From the NCBI RefSeq assembly GCF_958979055.1, contig NC_084899.1, positions 1,562,501 through 1,626,500 of the forward strand: 64,000 nt of DNA. Reading direction: 5' to 3'. The notes under the pieces were generated by a model. The model did no database searches. It was not told where the DNA came from and saw only the letters and a program-made list of their open reading frames with translations. The position numbers and the translations under genes were made by a program. Positions 45,798 through 58,722 of this stretch are shown piece by piece. The stretch is from Alnus glutinosa (lineage: Eukaryota; Streptophyta; Magnoliopsida; Fagales; Betulaceae). Each line of letters starts with the position of its first letter. Within the stretch, counting starts at the first letter, position 1.

Positions 45798-48700
45798 ATG
45801 AGCAACGACAAGGACAACTTCAACATGTCCGATCTCAATGCGGGTAATCTCTACTTCTGTAAAACCTTAATTTCTCTCTTTTTGTCTTTGATTGTTGTAC
45901 ATCTTATATGATAGTATGTTTTTGTTATTTTGGCCATTTTTTGTGCGAAGCTCTCAACGAGGAGGATCGAGCGGGCCTCGTTAATGCTCTCAAGGTTAGT
46001 GAACTATTGTATCGATGTCTCTGTTTGTTTGCTGAGAATCCAACGGGAAATGAAGAGGGAGCTTCAATTTGTACTGATTTTTACTTTTTACTTTCTTTTT
46101 TTTTAATTAAGCATTTTAGCTGGTGGTTGATTGGACTCTATTGTGCAGGAGTTTGTTCTTTGTTATCTTGTCTTTGCGTTTAGGGTTTGATTTGTTGATG
46201 ATGTTAGGGTTTCGTGGTGTTGTGTACAGAATAAGATTCAGTCTCTGGCTGGGCAGCACTCCGATTTGCTAGAGAATCTATCTCCGAAAGTCAGGAGACG
46301 TGTCGAGGTTCTCAAGGAGATCCAGGCATGTATATGTTCTTCAGTGTTAGATTCTCATTTTCTTTCAAGAATTTATTGTGCATTCAACTTTCTTTGGTGG
46401 AAGTGGTTTATTAAACTATGATGTGATATTGTTTATTAAGTTGTGAGTATATTCTTTTAGAAGATGCATGATACGTTGTAGTGTTGTGTGTGAATGCAAA
46501 TGGACTTGAATTCAATTTACGTTAATTCGAAGTGGTTTTGTGTTAGGGGTAGTTTTAGCAATATTTTGAGTGTGTCTGGAGCATGTAACTCTGTCACATA
46601 CAAATGGCACTTGCGCGTGATTCACATAAAATGATCTTACTACAAGAACTAACGGGTTATATAATTGCAAAATTATGCAGAATGTCTAGGATCATTGAAC
46701 TCCATACTAGGATATAAGGCACTGGAAAAATCTAACACCAGCTCAGTTTTTTTTTTTTTCGACATACTCAAATTGAGCAAAGTCCAATTGAGCTTAGTAT
46801 GTTGGTGAGTCTCTCTATTAAGACCTTGTTGCTCTTTCAGAACATAGCAATGGACAGTTAATACCTCTAAAAGATTCCACCTGCTGCTTTCTACTGACGT
46901 GTTGCATTTCCAATTTTCGTACAAACTTTTAGTAGCAGTTAGAGCTTTGGCTCTCTTGGTTCTCTTGTATACTCTTCGTGTGTACGAGGGATTTGCCCTC
47001 TTTTTTTATAAAATTCTTATTATTCATAAAAAAAAAAATCATACAAACTTTGATTACTATTGAATCTCAAGTTTTTTCTGATACTGCTCTTATTATTGTT
47101 ATTTCATGCGTCAGGTAATAAATTACATGCACATGCCTTTTGTCTTATACGTTGTTGTGGTTTTTGCTTTACTTGATCTATTCATATCATAAAATGTAGA
47201 GTTTTTTTCTAATTCACAGAGCCAGCATGATGAATTAGAGGCAAAATTTTTTGAGGAGAGAGCTGCTCTTGAAGCCAAATATCAAAAGATGTATCAACCA
47301 CTGTATACCAAGGTATCATACTGGTCTATATTCTGCACTAAGGAAGAGAGTTGGTTGGGCTCTCTCTCTGTCTCTCACACACGCTTCGTGCTCTTTGTCC
47401 TCCATTATTTTTTAGGTCAACATGTTGTGAAAATGAAGAAAGTATTCCTAGGATATTTTTGTGTTGAATTATGTACTTACAATTTATTACTGAGGCCTAT
47501 AGCTAGGCACCCGTGAGACATGCCCCCATGTTATTGAATCCAGCCATTACTGGTGGCTCTTGCTTGTCTTTTGCCATGCTTAGTCCGTTGGATGCTGACT
47601 TCCTTTTAATTACTCTGAAAGTAATTGATAAGTAGTAATCTGTTTAACATATTTGTCAATTTTACTAAACACTTGCAGCGATATGAGATTGTAAATGCTG
47701 TTGTTGAAGCTGAAGGGGTTACAGATGTTGCAGCAAAGGAAGAAGATGATAAAGCTTCTGAAGGTGTCTTCTTGATATTAATCCGTGACTGGAGAATTTA
47801 TTTTTGGTGTGGGATTCATTGTAGCTTGATGTTGAATTATATGTTTATGCAGAGAAAGGAGTTCCTGATTTCTGGCTCACTGCAATGAAAAATAATGAAG
47901 TGCTAGCTGAGGAGGTTAGTATGGTGTATAATAATTTGTTGTATTTCATGCTTCTATAAGACTGTATGTCAAATTGTGGTTTCCTTTTTTCATGCAATCA
48001 GATAACTGAGCGTGATGAAGGAGCTCTGAAATACCTCAAAGATATTAAGTGGTCTAGGATAGACAATCCGAAGGGGTTCAAGCTTGAGTTCTTCTTTGAC
48101 ACCAATCCTTATTTCAAGAACGCTGTGTTGACAAAGACATATCACATGATTGATGAAGATGAACCTATTTTAGAGAAAGCAATTGGGTAACTTTGGATCC
48201 TACCTTGCTATCTCGCTGAAAAGTTTTTCTTACTTGTAGTTAGATTATTGTATAGGCTTGTGTGCAACTATTATTTGATTGATCCTTGGTGCTTTTCAGT
48301 ACGGAAATTGAATGGCATCAAGGAAAATGCTTGACACAGAAGCTCCTTAAGAAGAAGCCTAAGAAGGGATCAAAGAATGCCAAGCCAATTACTAAAACTG
48401 AAAGTTGTGAGAGTTTCTTCAACTTTTTCAGTCCACCTCAAGTACCTGAGGATGATGAAGATATTGAAGAAGATGCTGTATGACCACCATCAACATCTTG
48501 AGAAATCATTGATGATAAGTGACTTTTGATTTTGTGATTGACGTTAGTTTTGATATTTTTGGTCAGGCTGAGGAGCTCCAAAATCAAATGGAACAAGATT
48601 ATGACATTGGGTGAGTATATCTTTTTTTCCATGGCAGAGTTCTTAAATGGAAATGCTGTTCAAGCTTTGTGGCTATAGTGGTGAAGTGAAATGTTGAAGT

Positions 48701-49304
48701 CACCATATGAAGTAATTCTTGTATTTCTTTCTAATGCTTTGTGTAGGTCAACTATTCGAGACAAGATCATCCCCCATGCTGTGTCATGGTTTACGGGAGA
48801 GGCTATTCAGGAAGATGAGTTTGGAGACATAGAGGATGATGATGAAGATGATGATGTTGAAGAGGATGATGATGATGAAGAGGATGATGAAGATGAAGAA
48901 GACGATGATGACGATGATGAAGATGAAGATGAAAGCAAGACCAAAAAGAAGGCTAGTGTTCAAGCAATTTGGATTTGACAGATTTTATTTCTAATTTTTG
49001 CTTTAAAACTGGTACTGATGATTGTTTGTTAAATTGGTTTGGAATGTTTCTGCAGTCATCAGCTGGACACAAGGTACGGTACCTGTTTTCCCATCCCCTC
49101 TACTTTTCCCCTGGGCTTCTGTTACAGAAAAATATAAAACTCATCCCAATTGCTCTTATTCTTCTTTTCTTTTGTTTATTGCATTTAATTTAATCAGAAT
49201 TTCTTTCTAATCACTTTTGGTGTTACAATTTGTAGAAGAGTGGAAGAACACAAGCTGCGGATGGTCCGCAGGGTGAGCGCCCTCCAGAATGCAAGCAACA
49301 GTAG
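45798..49304 (+). CDS. NAP1: Nucleosome assembly protein 1 (NAP1), 12 exons, 376 aa
   Basis: Exons: 45798-45843, 45951-45994, 46230-46325, 47220-47312, 47679-47763, 47853-47914, 48002-48186, 48300-48477, 48567-48610, 48747-48957, 49056-49073 and 49236-49304. NAP1 is a histone chaperone for H2A-H2B that shuttles between cytosol and nucleus. The N-terminal helix is [20 protein letters not shown] followed by YQPLYTKRYEIV. The NAP core shows [70 protein letters not shown] and [16 protein letters not shown]. Then comes an acidic tail of about 45 Asp/Glu-rich residues, and ERPPECKQQ at the C-terminus, a CaaX prenylation box as in Arabidopsis NAP1;1. Intron 3 appears to start with GC. The exon 10 donor (gt at 48958) is weak; AG|GC at 48951 is the alternative. 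Otherwise the model is close to family length. Confidence 0.93.
46930..47041 (+). mobile_element. 5'-truncated LINE tail in NAP1 intron 3, with target duplication
   Basis: tacaaacttt lies at 46920-46929 and 47042-47051. Between them is a 112-bp piece reading ttctcttgtatactcttcgt, gtgtacgagggatttgccct, then ataaaattcttattattcat and an A run. It is the plus-strand counterpart of the tails in NPR1 and C3H65 introns. Confidence 0.75.
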
Positions 49305-49991
49305 AGTAGAAGAGTTTGTTGTAGCAGATGTTAAGTGCATGAGAGTTGTGATGGGGTCATTGCAATGTTGAACAAAAAGGGGTTTTCTGGCGATTTTGGA
49401 TGGTTCCTTACTCATATATTTTTTTTCCCTTATGTCAAATGATGAATGATTTTTGGCCTTTTTTCTTTCCCTCCTTTTTGTTCATGTTGGTTTGAAGAGA
49501 CTGGTTTTATATTAATGAGAGATGTGCTATGATTTGTTGATGCGTCTGAATGTGAATGTTTCCAGAAACTCTTCTAGTATGTCTATGTTTTTGTAGGCCT
49601 AGTGTTCTGATTGCTCCCATGTTTCTCTTGAATGGTTCGACCTATTACTGAGCTAGCATTATTTTCAACATTGTGCGACTAATTGTGTGATCGACGACTG
49701 TTCTGGATGGTTGGACTAGTCTAGCAAGTCGTTGATGTTGAAATTATATACGGTGTTAATACCGTTTGTCTGTTGGTAATATTCTGTGCCGGTAAAAATC
49801 TCCAGATGCGAGTCTAACTATTCTGACTTGGAAAGGCATCAGTATTATTGTCTTGCTATTTTTGTCGGTACATTTTTTCATCCGGTATCCTGGGTCGTTC
49901 CCTGAGTTGCTGAGATGCTGCTCGTACAACCCTCCTACAAACCATGACAGTTCATATTTTATATAATAAAAACGAGTGTCAAGAGGTGGTT
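49305..49991. other. NAP1 3' UTR and downstream flank
   Basis: T-rich sequence typical of a plant 3' UTR to about 49520, then intergenic DNA with no gene. Confidence 0.4.
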
Positions 49992-50000
49992 TTACATTTT

Positions 50001-50631
50001 GGATAATTGCACCGTTGGTTTGTAGAGTTGGTCATAATTATTTTTTACTCTCTGTGGTTTAAAAAGTTCAGAAAAGTTTTTGTGGTAAACAATAATTATG
50101 AATCACTTATTGGACCAATTTTTCATCTACTAGATTAATAGATTCTATTAATCAATCACGTCACACCCAATAAAAAGTCGACACGTGTCTATTACAATAA
50201 AATAATAATAATAATAAATATATAAAAATATATATTTTTTTAATTTAAAAATAATAATAAAAAATAAAACAAAGGGGTGGTTGCCGGTGCCAGTCAATGG
50301 GGGTGGCCGCGCGCCACACCCAAAGGATTTTAGGGGTGGCCGTGGGTGACTGCCGCCGCCACCCTTTGTATTTTTTTTTTAAAACAAATATTTTTTATTT
50401 TTTATTTTTATTTTTATATTTTTTTTATTTTTTTATTGTAATAATCACGTGTTGGCTTCCTACTGGGTGTGACGTGGCTGACTAATGGAATTTGAACTTT
50501 TGGATAGAAAATATGTTAAGGGACTGATTTGTAATTATTGTTTGCCCCGAGGATCTCCCGTAAATTTTTTAAACCACAGGGAGTAAAAAATAATTATGGT
50601 CAACCTTATGGACCAACAGTGCAATTATCCC
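50001..50631. mobile_element. Fold-back Mutator-type element, 631 bp
   Basis: ttacatttt at 49992-50000 and tcacatttt at 50632-50640 are a 9-bp target duplication with one change. The arms are long inverted repeats of roughly 200 bp or more: ggataattgcaccgttggtt and gtcataattattttttactc pair with the far end; further in, tcacgtcacacccaataaaa pairs with tactgggtgtgacgtggctg, and acaaaggggtgg with ccaccctttgt. The core (gtggccgcgcgccacaccc) is itself near-palindromic and GC-rich. The end motif ggataattgcac links it to the element at 24077. Confidence 0.85.
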
Positions 50632-50640
50632 TCACATTTT

Positions 50641-51230
50641 AATACTTAAAAGTGATAAGTATAACGTATATTGTAACGTCATAATGTAAGAACACTCACA
50701 ATGGTTTATGTAAATCTTAGTGTCAAATAATTAACCAAAATTTACTTTTGTTAAGTTAGCTAATTACCTTTCGAGACTTTACTTCAACAACCTATCTAAT
50801 CTCCTTCTCTATTTTATTAAAATAATTAATTTTAGAATATTTTATTCATTTGAATTAAAAGCTCATCTCTAAAAAAAACAAAAAACCAAATAAAACTCTT
50901 ATCTTTAGAAGCATAATCATTGCCCTATTCTCCATTATCACCGAAAAATCATCATAAGAAACTAAATAATGATAATGAATCACAGGATTTAAGAAGCATT
51001 GGTCATTTTTTAGGATTGAAGAAATTATGAGCCAAATATCACTCCAAACTGAAAAAACTCTGCAAAATCAAGTTGTATTTTGCTTGATGAAATAAACCAG
51101 CAGTATATTGGCTTTATATGCAGGAGATGAACACCACTTTTCTCTATTGTCCTTTTTTTCAAACTTTTTTTTTTCTTTTTCATACTGACATTTTTCTTAT
51201 AGTCATATTTTACAATGGTCGTTTCGTTAA
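50641..51230. other. Intergenic AT-rich DNA
   Basis: No gene is seen. A gaacactcacaatggttt motif near 50690 resembles an AGCATTC-type transposon end, but no partner could be fixed. Confidence 0.3.
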
Positions 51231-51402
51231 GGTGTGTTTGGTTCGAATAATATTCTACTTTTTTTTAAAAAAAAAAAAAAATCATATTTTATTTTATTTT
51301 TTAAAATTTTTAATTTTTTTTCAAATTTTATCTCACAAAATCAAATCTCGTAATTCGCACAGTGAATTGGAATAATATTCGGATTCAATACCCAAACGGA
51401 CC
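51231..51402. mobile_element. MITE with ggtgtgtttggttcg end
   Basis: The left end ggtgtgtttggttcgaataa and inverted right end ggtccgtttgggtattgaat match, with gaataatattc close to both ends. Confidence 0.65.
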
Positions 51403-52821
51403 ATAAAACGGTTATTTTTCTAACACAATAATTTTTTTTAACGTTGACCAAGTTCGATTAAAATTAATATCATCAATAAAATTAAAAAAAGCTGAAAAAG
51501 CTGTAAATGGCAATGTATATATATATTGTGAAGAAGTAAAACATAAACGTTTGAAGGAAGGTATGTTTTGTTGATCAAGCCGGAAAGGGAACCATTCCCT
51601 ACTAATTAATTATACTCACAAGCAATCGTGAAAAAAAAGAAAGAAAAATAAGGGAAAGATAGAGAAGGAGAGAGACTCAAAAGAAATATTTTTTTTATAA
51701 AAAAAGATGCATTTCGGAATAGTATAACTCTACATATGGAGTTACACTATTCAAATTGAAGACAAATCTATTTTGCATTTTTAGTAGATAATGAGATAGA
51801 AGGTTTTTTTTATGATTTTGCTTAACTATTATAACTAAAAGTAAAAGATGCATAATTCATTGGAAATGCTTTAAATGTGGTAATTGCTATGTAAAATGCA
51901 TGTTGTAGCCTACATTTTAGCGGTTGATATGACAAATATTATGTAGACTGTTTTATAATTTTGTAAAAGACTTATAATAAAAGTTGTACCTCAGTAGAAC
52001 TCATACAAAATACATTGGTGAGTATTCACAACAACTACCCTATAGCTGTTTTTCGTTCCTACATATAGGAAAAATTTCAAAATTTCAAAAAAAAAATTCA
52101 CAAAAATACTTGCACTTCCCTAAAAACATTGGGTATTCTACGTTGCTACCCAATGTATCTATTATCACTATTCCAATAATCTTTTACAAAAGGGAAACTG
52201 TTCGTGTTGCATAAAAAAGAAAAGAAAAAGAAAAATAGAGAGAGAGAATGTTTTAATAGTTTTTTTGTTGTTTTGGTGACTGAATAGTGCTAATTATTAT
52301 TGGTGAATACTGCTCACTCATCAATTTTTTTTTTTTTACCAAATTGGTGAGGCAAGTGGGGACTCATTTTGGATAATTTCAACAATTAGCTCAGCAAAAT
52401 AGCCAAAAATCTATATTGGTAAGTCTATTAATGAATGCTCTTAAGCATTCTTATTCAACTCAGCAAATTTTCTCTTCTTTTTAATTAAAAAAGCACTTCT
52501 TTTTTTTTTTTAAAAAAAATATTTTAGCTATCAATTTTTTCAAAGCATTTACATCATACACTTTAATTTAGCTATCTATTTTCCAAATTTTATTTTTTGA
52601 AAGGAAAATAATATTTGATAAGTGCATTACTAACCCTCACCAAATTATTTGTTAAAATAACTAGCCAAATATGAGTGATCTTTCACCCAAATTTGCATCA
52701 CCACTAGCCAAAATAACTCTTGCTAGCCTAGTGTGAATGCTATAACATTGCTCCTAACCAATCATATAGTTACATGTGGCATACCAGATGATCATGTCAC
52801 ATTAGAAACTCCAAATCGTCC
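51403..52821. other. Intergenic AT-rich DNA
   Basis: No gene is seen. From 52442 to 52743 there are ends agcattcttattcaactc and, inverted, agcattcacactaggcta, possibly another nonautonomous element of the AGCATTC type. Confidence 0.35.
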
Positions 52822-52931
52822 CTAAATGGTAGTTCAATTGGTTGGGGACTACGCTTCATAAAACGGAGGTCACTAGTTCGAATCTCTCATCCTTTTGAGT
52901 GGAAATATTAAAAAAAAAAAAAAAAAAAAAA
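52822..52931 (+). mobile_element. tRNA-like SINE with poly(A) tail
   Basis: tggtagttcaattggttggg resembles a pol III A box, and ggtcactagttcgaatctct contains a B-box-like GTTCGAATC about 30 bases on. A run of about 22 A follows. Flanking aaactccaaa and aaactcaaaa may be a diverged target duplication. It lacks a tRNA acceptor stem, so it is not a tRNA gene. Confidence 0.65.
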
Positions 52932-53288
52932 ACTCAAAACCATTTAAAAAATAGAGGTCAGTGACAATGTGACATGCTGTCAGTCGGCTTTAACCCTTTA
53001 CTGTATGACTCCCATAAGCCCAATAAAAGGTGGCACTTACGGCCCAAACAGCCCAATTTATTCACTCTGCAATAAACTCACACTCGGTGACTCAAAAAGG
53101 GAGGGAAATCAAACCTAAAACCCTAAAAACCAGACACACACTCTCTCTCTCTCTCTCCTTTTTATTTCTCGTACTTGCACATGCATGGAGAGGCATATTT
53201 GTGACAATTAAGTTTTTGTTCATTTTTGCTCTTTTTATTTCGATTCCGAAGAAGTCGTCTTTTGGGGCGTGGAGAGTACTAAACGTCT

Positions 53289-56200
53289 ATGGCGAGGCTT
53301 CTTCGGAGCGCTTCCTTTCTAAAACGCTCTCTGTTCGTTCCAGAGGTTACTCTCTCCACCCATTTGTTAGAGCATTTTTTTTTTTTTTTAATGTTTGTTT
53401 TGGGACTCTGTTGCTTTTACACCTTGTTTGGTCACCGAGAAAGTTTAGGACTGTTTCAGAAATGAAAGTTTTTTTAAAGTTTGTAAACTAAGTTTTAGGA
53501 TCCAAAAAGCCATTTATCTCCATTCAACGGAGGATATTGCAACTGGTTGACTCGATGGAGTTAAGTTAGCTTGTTTGTAAGAAACAAAAACAGAAGTGCT
53601 TGTAACAGTTTTTTTTTTTTTTTTTTGAAACATTTTCTGGACTTTCGTTTTCTGGGCAATCAAATGGGAAAGTAGAAATATGAGCATTTTTTGTTTCCAT
53701 GTTTGTTTATCTTAAAAAATTTATGTTTTGTGGGAATATTTTTTCAGGGTTTTTATTTGCTTCTTCTATAGTTTCTGGGATTCGTGCATTTGTAACTAAC
53801 TCATTTTAACGTTTTATTTATTTGTCAAATCTGTGCAGGGCTTTAGGACAGGGATATCGGGGACATCTTTTCAGTTTCGTGACTTCTCTAGTAAAGGTGC
53901 TGAAAGTATTTTGCTTGACAAAAGCATGTTTTTGTAGTTCTAAAATTTATGATTTTGTTGTCAATGCTGTAGTGTAATTCTATTTCCATGTTATAAGAGA
54001 CATGAATCAATCAAAATTTAATGAAATTTCTGGTTTTTAATTACCATGCTGTATGATAATGAATGATGTGTAGTGTAATTTATCTTGGTAGTATGGTTCG
54101 ATGTAACGTGTAAGATAGATTTGATTCTGTCTGCTGTTATAAAATCTGATTGAAAGTACACTAGAATTAGCATGTTCAACTTTGTTACATGTCTTGATTA
54201 GTGGATCGTTAACAATCTCAGTTTCTATGTCCCTGAAGGTAGAAGAAAGTCCAAGTCAGATGCAAGTGACTCCAGTGAAGATAAAATGTCGAAGAAAGAT
54301 TTGGCCCTACAACAAGCCCTGGATCAGATTACATCGTCATTTGGAAAGGAATCTATTATGTGGCTTGGTCCGTCAAACCCTTCAAGGCATGTCCCAGTGG
54401 TATCCACAGGTTCTTTTGCTCTGGATACAGCACTGGGAACTGGTGGACTTCCAAAGGTATGAGCTCTGTTCCATGAAAATTCATGGACCTTGACATTTTT
54501 CAGTTTAATTCAAATTTTCTTTTGTCTGATGCGAATTATTTATGTTGCTGGGGATTAAAAAAGAGAGAGAAGGTTTTGGGTGTTTTGCAGGTTTTGTTTC
54601 TTATGTTGTTTTCAGCCCTTTTCCTTTTAGTGACTGTATGCTAATTATTGTTCTTATACTTTCATTGTCTACAACTGTGATATTTTCCTTTCAGTCATCT
54701 AAGTTAGAAACCTCGTTACTTCAGTTAAACATTATGTTACATATTTCACTTATATATGTATAATATGTTTCTTTACATACGCGGATATTTTTATGTATAT
54801 AGTGAATATATCTATGAGTGGACACGTATTTTGTGTGAGCATACGGATGGAAATAGACAGAGACTGGACCGTTTATTTAACCCGTGTGATGTTTCGGCTG
54901 CTTGTAATATGCCTTTGTTGGATGTCTGTAGGGACGCGTTGTGGAGATATATGGGCCAGAGGCTTCCGGGAAAACTACTCTTGCTCTACATGTAATTGCT
55001 GAAGCACAAAAGGAAGGAGGTCATTCTTATATGCTATTGTAGTTACTTTTTCTAATTTCATCACTAATAATAACTGGGAAAAAGGAAATCTGTTACTATA
55101 CGTCATTACAGTAGTTTAAGCAACATATTCTTATAATTGTTTGTGTGGGTGGGTGGCTGGGTGCGAGAGTGCTTTTATGTTTGTTTTTACAGAACATGAT
55201 AAGTCTGTTTGAAGGACATTTTCTTTTTAAATCTCCTGATTCTGTGCAGATAGTTTCTCCATGTATTTGGGTTTGTCTTATCACTTTGGTTGATCATAAA
55301 TGAAATAGTTATTTGGCTGGTGCATTCCATTTGATGCTATCTATCCTGGCCTCCACCTCCGCCCCAAAATTTAGCTTTTTGCTAAATAAACAGGGCTCTT
55401 TTCATTGATTAGATTGTTATATTTTTATAGCAAGCATAGGTTGTCCTAATATATCATCATTTTGATCTATAAAGGAGATACTCAAACGCAAAGGTTTTTA
55501 GGAAGATATTATGCATACCTTATGTCATGTCAGAAATTCTGGATTTGCATTCTCATACATTAATAATGAAGAATCCATATCAACCATGTGCAGATAGAAT
55601 AGTAATACTGTTGGTGAACTCTTAATTATTGTTTCCTTTTAAAAGATTTTTTCTATAGCTTCTTGGAAATTGAGTTTGTTTCATGCCATTTCTATGCAGG
55701 TTACTGTGTGTTCGTTGATGCTGAGCATGCTCTAGATCCAGCACTGGCCCAGACTATTGGGGTAAAAACTGACAGGTTACTTCTCTCGCAACCAGATTGT
55801 GGTGAACAAGCTCTCAGTCTTGTGGACACTCTAATCCGAAGTGGTTCAGTTGATGTTGTTGTTGTTGACAGTGTAAGTAAGGTGCTCAATTGGCTTAAGG
55901 TTATTTTGCTTGGTATTCAAGATCATTGTTGTCGGTGTTCAAATTCATAGTTGGTAGCTGCAGGAATGTGCTTCTTACTTTCTTCCAAAATCTGTTTGGG
56001 ATACCATTTTCTTCCCCTCTCAAACTCTTCTTTTGTGATTCCCTTATCATCTCATTAGGCTTTTTTGAAAGGTTTTCTTGCTGCTTGCTTTTTGTAGCAA
56101 CATATGTGGCATAAACACACATGATGGGTTAATATTCTGCTTTGACAATAATAGCTGTATTTCCAATGGCAGGTAGCAGCCCTTGTGCCTAAAGGTGAGC

Positions 56201-58722
56201 TTGATGGCGAGATGGGTGATGCTCACATGGCGATGCAGGCTAGATTGATGAGCCAGGCACTTCGCAAGTTGAGCCACTCTTTATCACTATCACAGACTAT
56301 ATTGATATTTATAAATCAGGTATTACTTTTTGTTGTACTATCTCAGGCATAGCCTGTTGTTGTATAATTTTGATGGCTGGACTTGAGATGAGAGGCATGC
56401 GTTTAATTGCGCTTGGGCTAAGCATGGTCCGAGGTGTCGGCAAATGGAATGAGCTTGGCTTAGCCTTGGACCTGGTCAGCCTGGGCCAATATTTTGTACT
56501 TTTTGTTTTTTTTTTTCATTTCAAATTGACCAGCACTTTTATTCTTGGCATTTTATTTTATTTCTCCATTTTTTTTAATTTAATATATTCTTTGGACTCC
56601 CTTAAGATAAGTAGTCCACTTGTTGTCTTAAGAAAAAGTTACAATACCTCAGGAATTTACATTTCTTTCAGAATTATTTTTATTTGACCAAAATGCTTTT
56701 GTTCAACCAGGCATTCCCAACTGAATGTAATTTTATTATTTATTAATTCAAGGGGCGGGTTTGGAATTTACATATCTGATGCCTTTGATGTAAATTCTTT
56801 TGTGTTTAGGGTTTGACTAAGATGATTGCTTCTTAAAAAAAGAAAAAAAGTTTGACAAAGATGAGATTGTTAATGGCTGGTATGATGTGAATAATATTTA
56901 GCTAGAGGATATGATGAGGTACTCTTGTACTTGTTTTTAATTAATGTGCTATTGCCATCCTGAAAAGTGATAACTTTAGCATGTATGACGTGTCCTCATA
57001 AAAGCAGTTTGATTGTCCTGATTTCTCACTGGCAGATAATCATGTCTGTTTTATAGTGAGACCTCCCTAATTTGATTACATGCATCTCCAGGTAAGATCG
57101 AAGCTTTCTACTTTTGGAGGATTTGGTGGGCCCACTGAAGTTACCTGTGGTGGTAATGCCTTGAAATTCTATGCTTCAGTGCGCCTTAATATTAAGAGAA
57201 TAGGGCTTGTCAAGAAGGGTGAAGAGGTATAACATTTCATTCATTTGTTTCACTTGTGAATTTGAACGTTGTATTTGTAGAGGGTGTTATGATATCTGTC
57301 ATGTATGCTCTATTTGCACGTGTAGTTGAACTTCACTTGTTTGCCCCCCATAAGTTTTGATTGGCTTGAAATGGGCTATACTAAGGGTCCATTTGGTTTA
57401 GCAGTTTCAAAATGTGTGGTTTAAAAAATAACAATTTCAAAACGCAGTTAATGAAACACGATTTAAAAAAACGCTATTAAGCGCTTGGTAAAATCACGGT
57501 TTGGTCTTTAAAATTATTCGTTTTTAAAAATGTGCCTCCTTGCTTGCGGTTTGAACCTTTTTTGTTCTTTTCTTCTTCTTCTTTCTTTCTTTCTTTCTCT
57601 CCTTTTTTTTTTTTTTTTTCACGTTCTCATACTGCATCTTTTTTCAAATGCACTCCCAAACAGGATGTTTTTCGTGATTTTGCTAAAAAAAATGCACTTT
57701 TGACTCGCAAAATCGCAAGGCGAGTCAAACAGACTCTTACTTATATATTCAATCATTTTATCATGTTGACATTCTCTTCCCACAATTTCTGGCCTTTGAG
57801 CCCTGGGCTCAAATCATGTATACTTGAGCCTGCTCACCGGTCATTAGTCATGTTTGTGGCATAAGAGCCACCACAAGATGTAGACTTAAGCAATCACAGC
57901 TATTTATTAATAGGCTTAAATTGAAGAAATGAAAAGAAAGAAGTGTGAATTGCTTAGTGATTACCGAAAGTGAATGGTGAGTCCTTAAAATGCCATTGGC
58001 TTTGGAATTTTCTGTCTTCTCCACTTTTGCACTCCCAGCTACTCGAACAAATTTGTCCTTTATTGGAGATTTAAAAACTTCTATTACAGTGAGAAACAAT
58101 CAAAAGGATTTGATGCTGTGCTGTGTGACTTGTGTGCATTACGACATCTCATGTGATAATCTTCTTACTATCATATTGAGGGAACCATTTTTTAGTAGAT
58201 CTTGGTCTTTCTTTGCAATCCTCATCTACAAAACATGGGGACAGGCTGAAGACTCTAATTCAACACAGTCCTTGGGTTTCATTTTGGTGCATTCTCTTGG
58301 TCTGTGCATTCTTCTGATGTTGTTTTGCTTTGCAGACTATAGGAAGCCAAGTTCTTGTGAAGGTTGTGAAGAACAAGCTTGCCCCTCCATTTAAAACTGT
58401 CCAATTTGAGCTTGAGTTTGGCAAGGGCATATGTCGGGAAGCAGAGCTCATAGACTTGGGAGTAAAACACAAATTGATTTCAAAGGCTGGCGCATTTTTC
58501 AATTATAATGGCCAGAATTTCCATGGCAAGGATGCGTTTAAGAAGTTTCTGGCTGAAAATGAAAGTGTAAGAGATGAACTTACGGTGAAGCTCAGGGAGA
58601 AGCTGCTTTATGCTGAGACACAAAAGGAGCCTGAAACAGAGGCAACGAATGGAGATCGTAGAGAAGAAAGCGATTCACCCGATTCTACTGATGAGGAAGT
58701 AGTCACTGCTGTTGAAGCTTAA
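53289..58722 (+). CDS. RECA3: Mitochondrial RecA homologue, RECA3-type, 8 exons, 420 aa
   Basis: Exons: 53289-53345, 53839-53896, 54239-54456, 54932-55019, 55700-55872, 56173-56319, 57092-57226 and 58336-58722. All introns are GT-AG and in phase. The N-terminus [20 protein letters not shown] is Arg-rich and without acidic residues at the front, as in mitochondrial presequences. RecA landmarks: [30 protein letters not shown], Walker A GPEASGKT at 119-126, [10 protein letters not shown], Walker B VDVVVVDS at 191-198, [39 protein letters not shown] and [19 protein letters not shown]. The sequence follows Arabidopsis RECA3, which acts in mitochondrial DNA recombination control. From about residue 385 an acidic tail ([33 protein letters not shown]) continues beyond where Arabidopsis RECA3 ends as I recall it. 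Confidence 0.93.
57384..57737. mobile_element. Possible MITE in RECA3 intron 7
   Basis: gggtccatttggtttagcag at the left and, inverted, gagtctgtttgactcgcctt at the right are weak terminal repeats. The body has alternating direct copies of aaaacgc- and tgcgattttg-like sequence. Low certainty. Confidence 0.35.

Noticed and set aside
52822-52900. tRNA-like A and B boxes, possible tRNA gene
   Set aside because: There is no acceptor stem or anticodon arm, and a poly(A) run follows, so it fits a SINE better.
53030-53491. 153-codon frame overlapping RECA3 exon 1
   Set aside because: It is in a different frame from the [10 protein letters not shown] start and runs through leader, exon and intron; low-complexity Ser/Leu composition.
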